This document shows positions 18,898-26,491 of a stretch of DNA of 64,000 nucleotides, one piece after another. Made by a program: the position numbers and the translations under genes. Where the stretch lies: NCBI RefSeq assembly GCF_014203125.1, contig NZ_JACHIH010000003.1, positions 62,001-126,000 on the forward strand, read 5' to 3'. The notes beneath the pieces were generated by a model. The model ran no database searches. It was not told the origin of the DNA and was given only the letters and a program-made list of their open reading frames with translations. Position 1 is the stretch's first letter. Every line of letters begins with the position of its first letter. Source of the stretch: Rhodopseudomonas rhenobacensis. Its GTDB lineage: Bacteria; Pseudomonadota; Alphaproteobacteria; Rhizobiales; Xanthobacteraceae.

Positions 18898-20225
18898 GCC
18901 GGCTCGGCTGGATCGTCCCGAAGCGGATCAGCGGCCAGATCGCGGCGATCGTGGTGATCTCCATCACCGTGATCCACGCCATCGTCGCCGTGACGTTTTT
19001 CATCAACCGGCCGGGCGAGCCGGAGCCGTTCGATCACGGCCGCAACGAACTCACCGCGCTGGTCCAGATTCTCGGCAAAGCTCCCACCACCGACCGACCG
19101 GCGCTGCTGGCCGCCCTGACGCGGTCGTTTCCGCAATTCGAGATCGCTCCGGCCGCGCCCGGCGAGCATGTCGCGCTCGAGCCCGGCGATGGCCCGCCGC
19201 CGCTACGACACCTCGGCCGGGATTATCGCCAACTGCGGCTGGAGGGCGCGGCCGACGACCGTCTCGGCGTCGCGCTCCCCGACGGCGAGCTGATCGCGCT
19301 GCGGTTGTTGCCCGATGAGCGGCGGCCGCCGTTGCTCGGCGGCCCGGTGATGGTCTCGCTATTGTTCGTCATCGTCAGCCTGACGTTGCTGGGACTGTGG
19401 GCGGCGCGGGCGCTGTCGCAGCCATTGTCGTCGTTCGCCCGGGCCGCGGAGAATTTCCGTCTCGACCACGCCGCGGCGCCGCTGCCGGAGCGCGGCCCTG
19501 AGGAAATCCGCTCGGTCGCCCGCGCGCTGAACGACATGCGCGCCCGCATCGCCGCGCTGGTCGACGACCGCACCAAGATGCTGGCGGCGATCAGCCACGA
19601 TCTGCGCACCCCGATCACGAGGCTGCGGCTGCGCTGCGAGTTCATCGAGGATGAGGCCTGCCGCAATCATATGCTGCGCGATCTCGACCAGATGCGTTCG
19701 ATGCTGGAATCGGTGCTGTCGTTCCTCCGAAACGATCGCAATCGTGAGGCGATGACGCTGACCGATATCGCCACCACGCTGCAACTGATCGCCGACCAGT
19801 TCACCGACGCCGGTCAGGCGGTGGGCTACCGGGGGCCGGCGCACGCCACGATGATGGCGCGTCCCGACGACCTGCACCGCGCGGTGACCAACCTGGTCGA
19901 GAACGCGGTGCGATTCGGCGCCGAAGCCACCATCGGGCTCAGCTTCACCCAGCAGGCGGTGACGATCGACGTCGCCGACGACGGCCCCGGCATTTCCGAC
20001 GCCCAGAAAAGCGCGATGCTGCAGCCCTTCGTGCGCGGCGACGACGCCCGCAACATGGACGAGGCCTCCGGCTTCGGGCTCGGCCTGTCGATCGCGCAGG
20101 CGGTGGCGATCGCCCATGGCGGCGTGTTGTCGCTGAACGACCGCAGGCCGCATGGCCTGATCGTGCGGATCACGCTGCCGTTGCCGTCCGCCAGCGATCA
20201 CGTCAGTCCCTCGAAGGCTGTCTGA
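18894..20225 (+). CDS. Sensor histidine kinase, EnvZ/OmpR-partner type
   Basis: A 443-residue membrane kinase. TM1 is near 15-36 (IAAIVVISITVIHAIVAVTF); a periplasmic loop of about 115 residues follows; TM2 is near 150-172 (VMVSLLFVIVSLTLLGLWAA). HAMP follows, then the phosphoacceptor helix AAISHDLRTPITRLRLR with H235. The ATPase domain has an N box (NLVENAVRF), G1 (DDGPGIS) and G2 (GFGLGLSIAQ). The small periplasmic loop is rich in Pro and acidic residues, so the signal is not predictable. It is coupled to the response regulator by a four-base overlap. Confidence 0.94.
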   Translation: MSRLGWIVPKRISGQIAAIVVISITVIHAIVAVTFFINRPGEPEPFDHGRNELTALVQILGKAPTTDRPALLAALTRSFPQFEIAPAAPGEHVALEPGDGPPPLRHLGRDYRQLRLEGAADDRLGVALPDGELIALRLLPDERRPPLLGGPVMVSLLFVIVSLTLLGLWAARALSQPLSSFARAAENFRLDHAAAPLPERGPEEIRSVARALNDMRARIAALVDDRTKMLAAISHDLRTPITRLRLRCEFIEDEACRNHMLRDLDQMRSMLESVLSFLRNDRNREAMTLTDIATTLQLIADQFTDAGQAVGYRGPAHATMMARPDDLHRAVTNLVENAVRFGAEATIGLSFTQQAVTIDVADDGPGISDAQKSAMLQPFVRGDDARNMDEASGFGLGLSIAQAVAIAHGGVLSLNDRRPHGLIVRITLPLPSASDHVSPSKAV

Positions 20226-20387
20226 CCGGCGACGAGGGCATATCTTCGTCTGCCGACCCGAGTATGAGTAACTTGCTGCGTAGTCCGATACCGTAATCAC
20301 TCTCGTCGAACCGATTAGTAGTTCTACCATCTTGCTTGCATCGCCCGATCACGCATCGCTGAGCGCCGTGCAACAAGGTGATTCGAC

Positions 20388-22385
20388 ATGCCGAAGATCA
20401 GCGCCGACAGGTTTACGCGCGCGACACGACGACGCGACAGGCGGCGGCTCACGACATCCGCGGTGAAACACGGCGTCGCCGTGAGCGCGGTGACGGCGCT
20501 GGCGCTTGGCGCGACGCTGGGTTCGGCTGAGGCGCAGTTCACCCGCGTCTACGGCTTCGGCGACAGCTACGCGGACACCGGCGCGGCGCCGGGCGGCGCG
20601 TTCCGGCTCGGCGGCGTGCCCTGCGTCTATCCCGGCGTCTGCTCCTTCACCGGCAGCACCACCTTCGTGCAGACGCTGCAATCGCTCTACGGCGCGCCGC
20701 AGATGATCAATTACGCGATCGGCGGCGCCCGCACCGACAATTCCAACACCCTCGGCTTTCTCGGCAGTAACTACGGCTTTCCCTATGAGCTGGCCCGGAT
20801 GGCGCATGATGGCGTCCGCTTCGGCGACCGCGACCTGATCGCGCTGTCGATCGGCGGCAACGATTCGTCGCTGCTGGTCAATGACGTCCGCGCCGCCACC
20901 ACGCTCGGGACGCAGGCGGCGGCGCGCGCCGTCAACGGCACCGGCGTCGGCACCATCAATGGCACGTTCGATGGCGTCACCTACAACAACGTCGCGACCT
21001 CTGGCGTGCAGCAGATGGTGGCCGCGGGCGCCCGCAACATCGCCTGGTTCAGCGCCGGCAATTCGAAATATTTCCCGCAGCCGGAGGGCGGCCCGGCGAT
21101 CCAGGATCCGGCGCGCGACGCTTTTGCGCACAGCTATTTCAACGAGCTGCAGACCCTGCTGCGGCCGATGGCGCAGTCGGGCGTCCGCATCTTCATGTTC
21201 AATTACGAAATCCTGCAACAGCGCATCTACGACAATGCGGCGATGTACGGCTTCAGCACGGTGCCGGGCTGCGAGGCCAATGGCGGCGGCGCGATTCCCA
21301 AGGTCACCGGCTGCTTCTACGAGAACTCGGTGCACCCGACCGGCACCGCGATGGCGCTGATCGCCAGCTACATGGCCAACCAGGTCGACGCGCCGACCAC
21401 CGTGGTGCCGCAAGGCAGCATTTCCACCGCACTGACGACCGGCTTCACCGGGTCGGTGTTCAACCGGCTGGACGCCTCGCGCAGCTTCGCGCCGTTCGGG
21501 CTCGGCGCGGCGCTGGCCTATGCCGGGCCGACCAAGGTTGCGCCGTTGATGGCGCCGGCGGATCGCTGGACGGTCTATGGCGAGGCTGCTTACGCCCATG
21601 GCAGCCGCGACCGGCAGATCTACGGCTCGGGCTACGACTACAATTCGGTCGGCGGTATCTTCGGGGCGGAATACCGCATCGATCCCAACTGGCGGGTCGG
21701 CGGCGTGTTCGGCTATTCGCAGCCCGACGTCAAACTCGGCGTGCAGAACGCCCGCGACCGCATCGATGCCTATCAGTTCGCCGGCTACGGCTCCTATGCC
21801 GATGCGCATTGGTTTGCCGATGGCCTGCTCGGCTACGGCCGCCACGATTTTTCGCTGGCGCGGCAGGGCATCATTGATACCATTCGCGGCAATACCAGCG
21901 CCGACGTGGTCACCGTGGCCGGCAAGGCCGGCTACCTGTTCGATGTCGGGCAGCTCCGCGTCGGACCGATCGCCGGCCTGACCTACAGCAACGCGGAAAT
22001 CGCCGGCTACACCGAGACCGGCGACGTACTGCTGACCATGACCGTCGATCGGCAGCGCGTCGAGGCGCTGACCGGCGATGCCGGGGTGCAGCTGCGCTAC
22101 CCGTTCGCGATCGGCGGCGGCATCTACAGCCCGTTCGTCAACCTCACCGCGGCGCATGATTTCATCGGCGAGGGCCGTAGTATCACCACCACGCTGGTAT
22201 CGGCGCCATTGCTGCCGGTACTCACCCCGGTCGGCGGCGAGGGCCGGACCTATGGCCGGGTCGCGGCCGGCGTCTCGGCGCTGGTGTCCGGAAATGTTTC
22301 GGCGACGCTGACGGTGGGGTCGACCTTCGCGCGCAGCGGCGGTGACGATCTGGCGCTCAGCGGCGGGATCAAGGTGGCGTTCTAA
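20388..22385 (+). CDS. GDSL-type autotransporter esterase/lipase
   Basis: A 665-residue type V secreted esterase. An extended, Arg-rich signal peptide (about 1-49, ending SAEA) precedes the passenger. The passenger shows the SGNH blocks: VYGFGDSYADTG with nucleophile S60, then GGARTDNSN and SIGGNDSS. The final block reads YENSVHPTGTAM with H316. The residue three before the histidine, normally Asp in the Dxx-His pair, is Asn313. The C-terminal 280 residues form an autotransporter beta barrel ending GGIKVAF with terminal Phe. EstA-like proteins stay surface-attached and hydrolyse lipid or ester substrates; substrate and activity are unproven here. Confidence 0.92.
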   Translation: MPKISADRFTRATRRRDRRRLTTSAVKHGVAVSAVTALALGATLGSAEAQFTRVYGFGDSYADTGAAPGGAFRLGGVPCVYPGVCSFTGSTTFVQTLQSLYGAPQMINYAIGGARTDNSNTLGFLGSNYGFPYELARMAHDGVRFGDRDLIALSIGGNDSSLLVNDVRAATTLGTQAAARAVNGTGVGTINGTFDGVTYNNVATSGVQQMVAAGARNIAWFSAGNSKYFPQPEGGPAIQDPARDAFAHSYFNELQTLLRPMAQSGVRIFMFNYEILQQRIYDNAAMYGFSTVPGCEANGGGAIPKVTGCFYENSVHPTGTAMALIASYMANQVDAPTTVVPQGSISTALTTGFTGSVFNRLDASRSFAPFGLGAALAYAGPTKVAPLMAPADRWTVYGEAAYAHGSRDRQIYGSGYDYNSVGGIFGAEYRIDPNWRVGGVFGYSQPDVKLGVQNARDRIDAYQFAGYGSYADAHWFADGLLGYGRHDFSLARQGIIDTIRGNTSADVVTVAGKAGYLFDVGQLRVGPIAGLTYSNAEIAGYTETGDVLLTMTVDRQRVEALTGDAGVQLRYPFAIGGGIYSPFVNLTAAHDFIGEGRSITTTLVSAPLLPVLTPVGGEGRTYGRVAAGVSALVSGNVSATLTVGSTFARSGGDDLALSGGIKVAF

Positions 22386-22636
22386 CCGCCGACAACCGCG
22401 CCGATGGTGCAGTCGCTCGATTGTGACAGTTAGATGACAAGTAACGACTGCGGTGCGTAGCTATGCGCCAGCTGATTGCCGCCAGCCGCGCGGGTTCCTT
22501 GAAAAATTCCACCCAACGTTGATAATGAACCCCGGCGGCGGGCGTCGCCCGGTGGACCACTGCCGGCTGCAACGCCCGCGTCGTCGATAACTGGCATTCG
22601 GCTCAGTCGCCGGCCATTGGTGATGATCGTGACGAG
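22386..22636. other. Intergenic region between autotransporter and CHAD gene
   Basis: 251 bases with no convincing gene. It is slightly less GC-rich than its surroundings and should hold the promoter of the CHAD gene. No clear terminator hairpin was seen. Confidence 0.3.
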
Positions 22637-23617
22637 ATGGCTAAGGCGAGCGTAGGCCGTACCCCCAAATTCAAGGGCAGGGCTGTACCCCGCCGTGCGT
22701 CCGTGGCGCTGCAATCGACCGAAGGCGCCAAGGCCGAGAAGATTTTGCTGCCGCGCGGCATCGCGACGGTCGATGCGTTTCGCATGATCGGGCGCTCGGT
22801 GCTGCGCCATGTCGTCGGCAACGAGGCCGCGGTGCGCGAGCTCAATCCCGACGGCGTGCACCAGATGCGGATCGGGCTGCGGCGGCTGCGCGCGTCGATC
22901 GCAGCGTTCGGCGAATTGCTGCAGGACGAAGAGACCGCGCGGCTGAAGCGCGAGCTGAAATGGCTGACCAGCCGGCTCGGGCCGGCGCGCGACCTGCACT
23001 TGCTGGAACTGCGGATCAAGCGGCAGCGCGGGGCGGGGCGCGCCGAACTCGTGGCCGAAATCGCCGCGCGGCGGGCCCGGGCGTTCGTCGGCGCCAAGGC
23101 GGCGGTGCAGTCGCTGCGCTACCGGACCTTGCTGCATGATGTCCAGCACTGGATCGAGGCCGGGGCGTGGTCGGCGCGACCCGCGCTGAAGCCGGCGCAT
23201 CGCCAGGCGGCGGAGTTTGCCGCCGACGTGGTGGAGCGGCGCGCCCGGCGGGTGATGCGCAAAGCCGAACGGCTGCTCGATCTCGACGTCGAGAAGCGCC
23301 ACCGGCTGCGCATTTCGGCAAAGAAGCTGTACTACGCGATCGGGTTCTTCGAGACGCTGTTCGAAGGCCGCAAGACCGGCGACCGGCTGGCCGCGTTCCA
23401 GTCGACGCTGAAGGAACTGCTCGACCGATTGGGCGCGCTGAACGATCTCGCCGTGCAGCAGAAACTGGCGCGCTCGGTCGCAGCCCCGAACGGCAAGCGC
23501 GCCGGCGTCGACGCGCACGAGCCGGCGCCGGGCGATCGCGTCAAGATCGAGCATCTGCTGCAATCCGCGGCCTCTACCGGCGCCGAACTGGCGTCGGCGA
23601 AGCGGTTCTGGGATTGA
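22637..23617 (+). CDS. CHAD-domain protein
   Basis: A 326-residue basic, helical protein made of a CHAD domain (about 45-310). Conserved histidines and basic residues that bind polyphosphate-like anions are seen in NPDGVHQMRIGLRRLRA and KRHRLRISAKKLYYAIGF, each marking one half of the domain's internal repeat. The N-terminal 40 residues are basic and disordered-looking. CHAD proteins associate with polyphosphate granules and often neighbour CYTH phosphatases; no CYTH gene is adjacent. ATG 22637 begins MAKASVGRTPKFKG; a later start cannot be excluded. It stands alone and ends before a long dyad repeat. Confidence 0.9.
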   Translation: MAKASVGRTPKFKGRAVPRRASVALQSTEGAKAEKILLPRGIATVDAFRMIGRSVLRHVVGNEAAVRELNPDGVHQMRIGLRRLRASIAAFGELLQDEETARLKRELKWLTSRLGPARDLHLLELRIKRQRGAGRAELVAEIAARRARAFVGAKAAVQSLRYRTLLHDVQHWIEAGAWSARPALKPAHRQAAEFAADVVERRARRVMRKAERLLDLDVEKRHRLRISAKKLYYAIGFFETLFEGRKTGDRLAAFQSTLKELLDRLGALNDLAVQQKLARSVAAPNGKRAGVDAHEPAPGDRVKIEHLLQSAASTGAELASAKRFWD

Positions 23618-23668
23618 GCGGCTGAGCGCGATGGCGCCTCGGCCGGAGGCGTCCAACCAAGTCAAAGG

Positions 23669-23788
23669 GTCATTCCGGGGCGCGAGCACTTGCGAGCGAA
23701 CCCGGAATCTTGCTGCGGGTGTGGCGTGAGATCCGGGTTGCGAGATTCCGGGTTCGCTCGAGCTGTCGCTCTCGCGCCCCGGAATGAC
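23669..23788. repeat. Long imperfect inverted repeat (dispersed-repeat type)
   Basis: The arms at 23669-23710 (opening gtcattccggggcgcgag) and 23743-23788 (closing tcgcgccccggaatgac) are near-perfect reverse complements that also contain aacccggaatct/agattccgggtt. The loop is about 32 bases. Elements of this kind are scattered between genes in Bradyrhizobium/Rhodopseudomonas genomes; this copy separates convergent genes and could act as a terminator or RNA structure. Confidence 0.75.
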
Positions 23789-23834
23789 AGACGTGAGTGC
23801 GCCGCGCATCAACCAACGCCGCGCGTGCTCGGTT

Positions 23835-24032
23835 CTACCCCAGCTCGCGGATCGCCTGGTTGGCCGCCTTCACCGCGTCTTCTTCGGTGTCGCAATCCTC
23901 CGCGGTGACGAAGCCGAGCATGGTCTTGCTCTGCCGCGCGCCGCCGGCAGTCGCCACCGGCGTGACGTTGGCGCGCCAGCGTCCGGGTTTGCGCTGGAAC
24001 GTCAGGACGGTGTAGTCCGACGCCTTCGCCAC
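23835..24032 (-). CDS. Small conserved hypothetical protein (65 aa)
   Basis: A 65-residue protein, MAKASDYTVLTFQRKPGRWR..., ending AVKAANQAIRELG. It has no membrane segment or signal. The sequence suggests a short beta-sheet followed by a C-terminal acidic helix (CDTEEDAVKAANQAI), a dsRNA-binding-like or DUF-sized fold, but I assign no function. The GTG start overlaps the stop of the upstream small gene (TAGTG on the minus strand), so the two are translationally coupled. An overlapping longer frame on the same strand is less protein-like. Confidence 0.65.
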   Translation of the reverse strand: MAKASDYTVLTFQRKPGRWRANVTPVATAGGARQSKTMLGFVTAEDCDTEEDAVKAANQAIRELG

Positions 24033-24271
24033 TACTTGCTCGCCTTGGCGATCTTCTTCTCCAGATGGCCCGGCCCATGGTCATGGCGCAGCTGACTCAA
24101 CGAGGTCTCGTTGAGTTCGCCGAGCACGTCGCTGAGCTTGGCGGTATCCGGATGGCCCGCGGCAAAGCCGCGGCCGTAGATCGTGCGCAGCGTGCCGACC
24201 AGCGTATTGCCGTGCTTCTTGGAGATTTGGCCGTCCTGATCGCGGTGGCGATCGTCGAGTTCGTGCTTCAT
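24032..24271 (-). CDS. Small conserved hypothetical protein (79 aa)
   Basis: A 79-residue charged soluble protein. MKHELDDRHRDQDGQISKKH is followed by GNTLVGTLRTIYGRGFA and a C-terminal helix (TAKLSDVLGELNETSLSQL). A strong ribosome site (GGAGG five bases before ATG at 24271, minus strand) fixes the start. It is the first gene of a two-gene unit with the 65-residue protein. I recognise no family; the short KKHGNTLVGTLR segment suggests a general regulatory or stress-related small protein, but this is a guess. Confidence 0.7.
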   Translation of the reverse strand: MKHELDDRHRDQDGQISKKHGNTLVGTLRTIYGRGFAAGHPDTAKLSDVLGELNETSLSQLRHDHGPGHLEKKIAKASK

Positions 24272-24415
24272 CTAATCCTCCGAGCCGTCTGCGCGGCGAG
24301 CGTCAGTTTGCGCCGATCGGCCGGCCGTGGCAACGGTCGCAAACGACCGACGACGTCACCGCCTGCGATCAGGCGATGAGGTCGTGTAGCCGCCTGTGCG
24401 CTGCAGCGTGGTTGG

Positions 24416-24553
24416 TTATTTCTTCTTGCCGGAGCCCAAGGTCGGCTGCCAAGTGCCGCCGCCCTTCTGGCTCGCCGCCGCGGCGATGGTCTTGACCTTT
24501 TCCTTCTTGGGCTTCTTGGTTTCGCGGTTGCCCTTTTGCTCGCCCTTGGCCAT
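24416..24553 (-). CDS. Very small Lys-rich protein (45 aa)
   Basis: A 45-residue open frame on the minus strand, MAKGEQKGNRETKKPKKEKV... ending LGSGKKK and TAA. AGGAGA lies about five bases before the ATG, and the residue pattern (basic, Gly-rich tail with TWQPTLG) is much more protein-like than frames on the other strand. It is probably a small disordered, nucleic-acid-binding or abundant basic protein; function unknown. It lies between the two-gene small ORF unit and a LysR regulator pointing the other way. Confidence 0.65.
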   Translation of the reverse strand: MAKGEQKGNRETKKPKKEKVKTIAAAASQKGGGTWQPTLGSGKKK

Positions 24554-24824
24554 GTCGTTCTCCTGTTGTTGTTATCCGTACGCTAGCACGCCTTGCGCAG
24601 CCTCGTACGGCTATTCCCCGGGATCGGCGCGTTTGCCGCTGGAATTCGACCGGCCCGGTATCCGGTGCACGGCTTGTCAAGACCGCTTGACGAATCGCGC
24701 CGCGGTTCCGCGCCACCGCACCAGGTTGCCGCGGCCGCGCGGCGATCGCGATAGAAAAACCCTATCCGCTCGCATACAGTCGTCGGCGCCACGCCAACTA
24801 ATCAAGAAGCGCCCGGGGCAGGAA

Positions 24825-25718
24825 TTGATCGACAAGCTCGAATTGTTGTTGGCGCTCGCCAAGGAGCGCCATTTCGGCCGCGCCGCGGAGTCCTGCGGCG
24901 TCACCCAGCCGACGATGTCGACCAGCCTGAAGCAGCTCGAAGAGATTCTCGGCGTGATGCTGGTGCAGCGCGGCTCGCGGTTTCAGGGCTTCACCCCGGA
25001 GGGCGAGCGCACGCTGGATTGGGCGCGGCGGATCGTCGGCGACGTCCGCTCGATGCGCCAGGAGATCAAGACGCTGAAGGACGGGCTGTCCGGCGAGATC
25101 CGCATCGCCGCGATCCCGACCGTGCTCGGCATGGTGGCGGCGCTGACCACGCCGTTTCGCGCGCGGCATCCCGACGTCAGGTTCCGCATCGTGTCCTGCA
25201 CCTCGGCGGAAGTGCTGGGGCTATTGGAAAACCTCGAGGTCGACGCCGGGCTGACCTACATCGAGAACGAGCCGCTCGGCAAAGTGCGCTCGGTGCCGCT
25301 GTATCACGAGACCTATCGGCTGCTGACCTCGCCGGACGGGCTGTTCGGCGATCGCGATCAAGTGACCTGGCGCGAGGTCGGGCAGGTGCCGTTGTGCCTG
25401 CTGACGCCGGACATGCAGAACCGTCGGATTATCGATCGCGCGCTGAAGGCGGTCGGCACCGAGGCGCAGCCGACGCTGACCTCGAACTCCATCATCGTGC
25501 TCTACACCCACGTCAAGACCGGCCGCTGGGCCAGCGTGATGCCGGCAAAACTCGCCGAAACGCTGGGGTTTTCCGAGGCGGTGCGCAGCATTCCGATCGT
25601 CGATCCGCTGGTGAGCTACTCGATCGGCCTGGTGGTCCCGCCGCGCGAACCGCTGACTCCGCTGATCGCCGCGCTGGTGCAGGTCGCCCGCGAAGTGGCG
25701 CCGACGCTGGAAGCTTGA
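24825..25718 (+). CDS. LysR-family regulator of the formate dehydrogenase genes
   Basis: A 297-residue LysR regulator. The N-terminal helix-turn-helix is RHFGRAAESCGVTQPTMSTSL-like (about 20-42), followed by the linker helix and a substrate-binding co-inducer domain (about 90-290, GEIRIAAIPTVLGMVAALTTPF, then FTSAEVLGLLENLEVDAGLTY-type sequence). I start it at TTG 24825 (MIDKLELLLALAKE), preceded by GGGGCAGGA, because LysR proteins normally begin just before this helix. Same-strand position directly upstream of fdsGBA and the usual genetic layout of fds loci make it the likely formate or molybdate-responsive regulator; the inducer is inferred. Confidence 0.85.
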   Translation: MIDKLELLLALAKERHFGRAAESCGVTQPTMSTSLKQLEEILGVMLVQRGSRFQGFTPEGERTLDWARRIVGDVRSMRQEIKTLKDGLSGEIRIAAIPTVLGMVAALTTPFRARHPDVRFRIVSCTSAEVLGLLENLEVDAGLTYIENEPLGKVRSVPLYHETYRLLTSPDGLFGDRDQVTWREVGQVPLCLLTPDMQNRRIIDRALKAVGTEAQPTLTSNSIIVLYTHVKTGRWASVMPAKLAETLGFSEAVRSIPIVDPLVSYSIGLVVPPREPLTPLIAALVQVAREVAPTLEA

Positions 25719-25730
25719 TCGGTTGCAGTT

Positions 25731-25868
25731 CGTGTCCCGGACGCCGAGCAGCGCTCTTGCGCTGCGAGGCGAGCCGGGACCGTTACAAGGCGCTGCGTTC
25801 CGTAACGGCCCCGGCTCTGCAGCGCACCACGCCGCAAGAGCGGCGCGCTGCGCTGCGTCCGGGGCACG
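25731..25868. repeat. Inverted-repeat element between the LysR gene and fdsG
   Basis: The outer ends cgtgtcccggacgc and gcgtccggggcacg are reverse complements apart from one position, with further internal matches (gaggcgagccgggacc, aacggccccggctc). It resembles dispersed intergenic repeats of this bacterial group and differs in sequence from the copy at 23669. Confidence 0.6.
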
Positions 25869-25921
25869 CTTCCCCATCAGTTCCATCGTACGTCACGCGG
25901 TCCGGCGGCGCTGCGTCGCAA

Positions 25922-25940
25922 CGATACGGATTCCGTATCG
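25922..25940. promoter_or_regulatory. 19-base perfect palindrome upstream of fdsG, LysR operator candidate
   Basis: cgatacgga-t-tccgtatcg is a perfect 9-1-9 dyad 74 bases before the fdsG start. A related half site (tgcgatattgatc) follows. LysR regulators bind such dyads upstream of target promoters, and a LysR gene lies immediately upstream, so it is a likely activator site. No binding evidence exists in the sequence itself. Confidence 0.55.
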
Positions 25941-26014
25941 CAGCATCGGATTGCGATATTGATCTTTGCCAAGATTCTCAGTCTCATAGGTCAAAATAAC
26001 ACGTCGGGAGCGAA

Positions 26015-26491
26015 ATGGCCTTGGGCTACGAAGCATGGGATTCCGAGCGCGCGGCGGAGATCATCGCCGAGCTGAAGAGCCACGAGGGCGCCACGCTGGT
26101 GATCCTGCACGCGCTGCAGGAGGCGTTCGGCTACGTGCCGCAAGACGCGATTCCGATGATCGCGCTGGCGCTCAATCTGTCGCGCGCCGAAGTCCACGGC
26201 GTGTTCACCTTCTACCATGATTTCCGCAAAGCCCCGGCCGGCCGCCACGTGCTGAAACTCTGCAGTGCCGAGGCCTGCCAGTCCGCCGGCAGCGATGCGC
26301 TGGCCGCGCGAGCTGAGAGCACCTTGGGCATGACGTTGGGGGAAACCCGCGCCGACGGCGTGGTGAGTCTCGAGCCGGTGTATTGCTTGGGCCTCTGCGC
26401 CACCGCGCCGTCCGCAATGCTGGACGGCCGGCTGATCGGCCGGCTCGACGCGACGCGGCTCGATGCCCTGCTGGTGGAGGCGCAGCGATGA
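26015..26491 (+). CDS. fdsG: NAD-dependent formate dehydrogenase gamma subunit (NuoE-like)
   Basis: A 158-residue subunit with a thioredoxin-like [2Fe-2S] fold. The four ligands appear in KLCSAEACQSAG and YCLGLCATAP, the NuoE/FdsG pattern C-x4-C...C-x3-C. It relays electrons near the flavin subunit of the soluble formate dehydrogenase. It is the first gene of fdsGBA-fdhD-fdsD; ATG 26015 has GGGAGCG just upstream. The stop overlaps the fdsB start (ATGA). Confidence 0.95.
   Translation: MALGYEAWDSERAAEIIAELKSHEGATLVILHALQEAFGYVPQDAIPMIALALNLSRAEVHGVFTFYHDFRKAPAGRHVLKLCSAEACQSAGSDALAARAESTLGMTLGETRADGVVSLEPVYCLGLCATAPSAMLDGRLIGRLDATRLDALLVEAQR

Noticed and set aside
24369-24716. A 115-residue minus-strand frame overlapping the 45-codon gene
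   Set aside because: Its sequence is Arg/Gly-rich shadow composition, it has no ribosome site, and the 45-codon frame has both a site and protein-like content.
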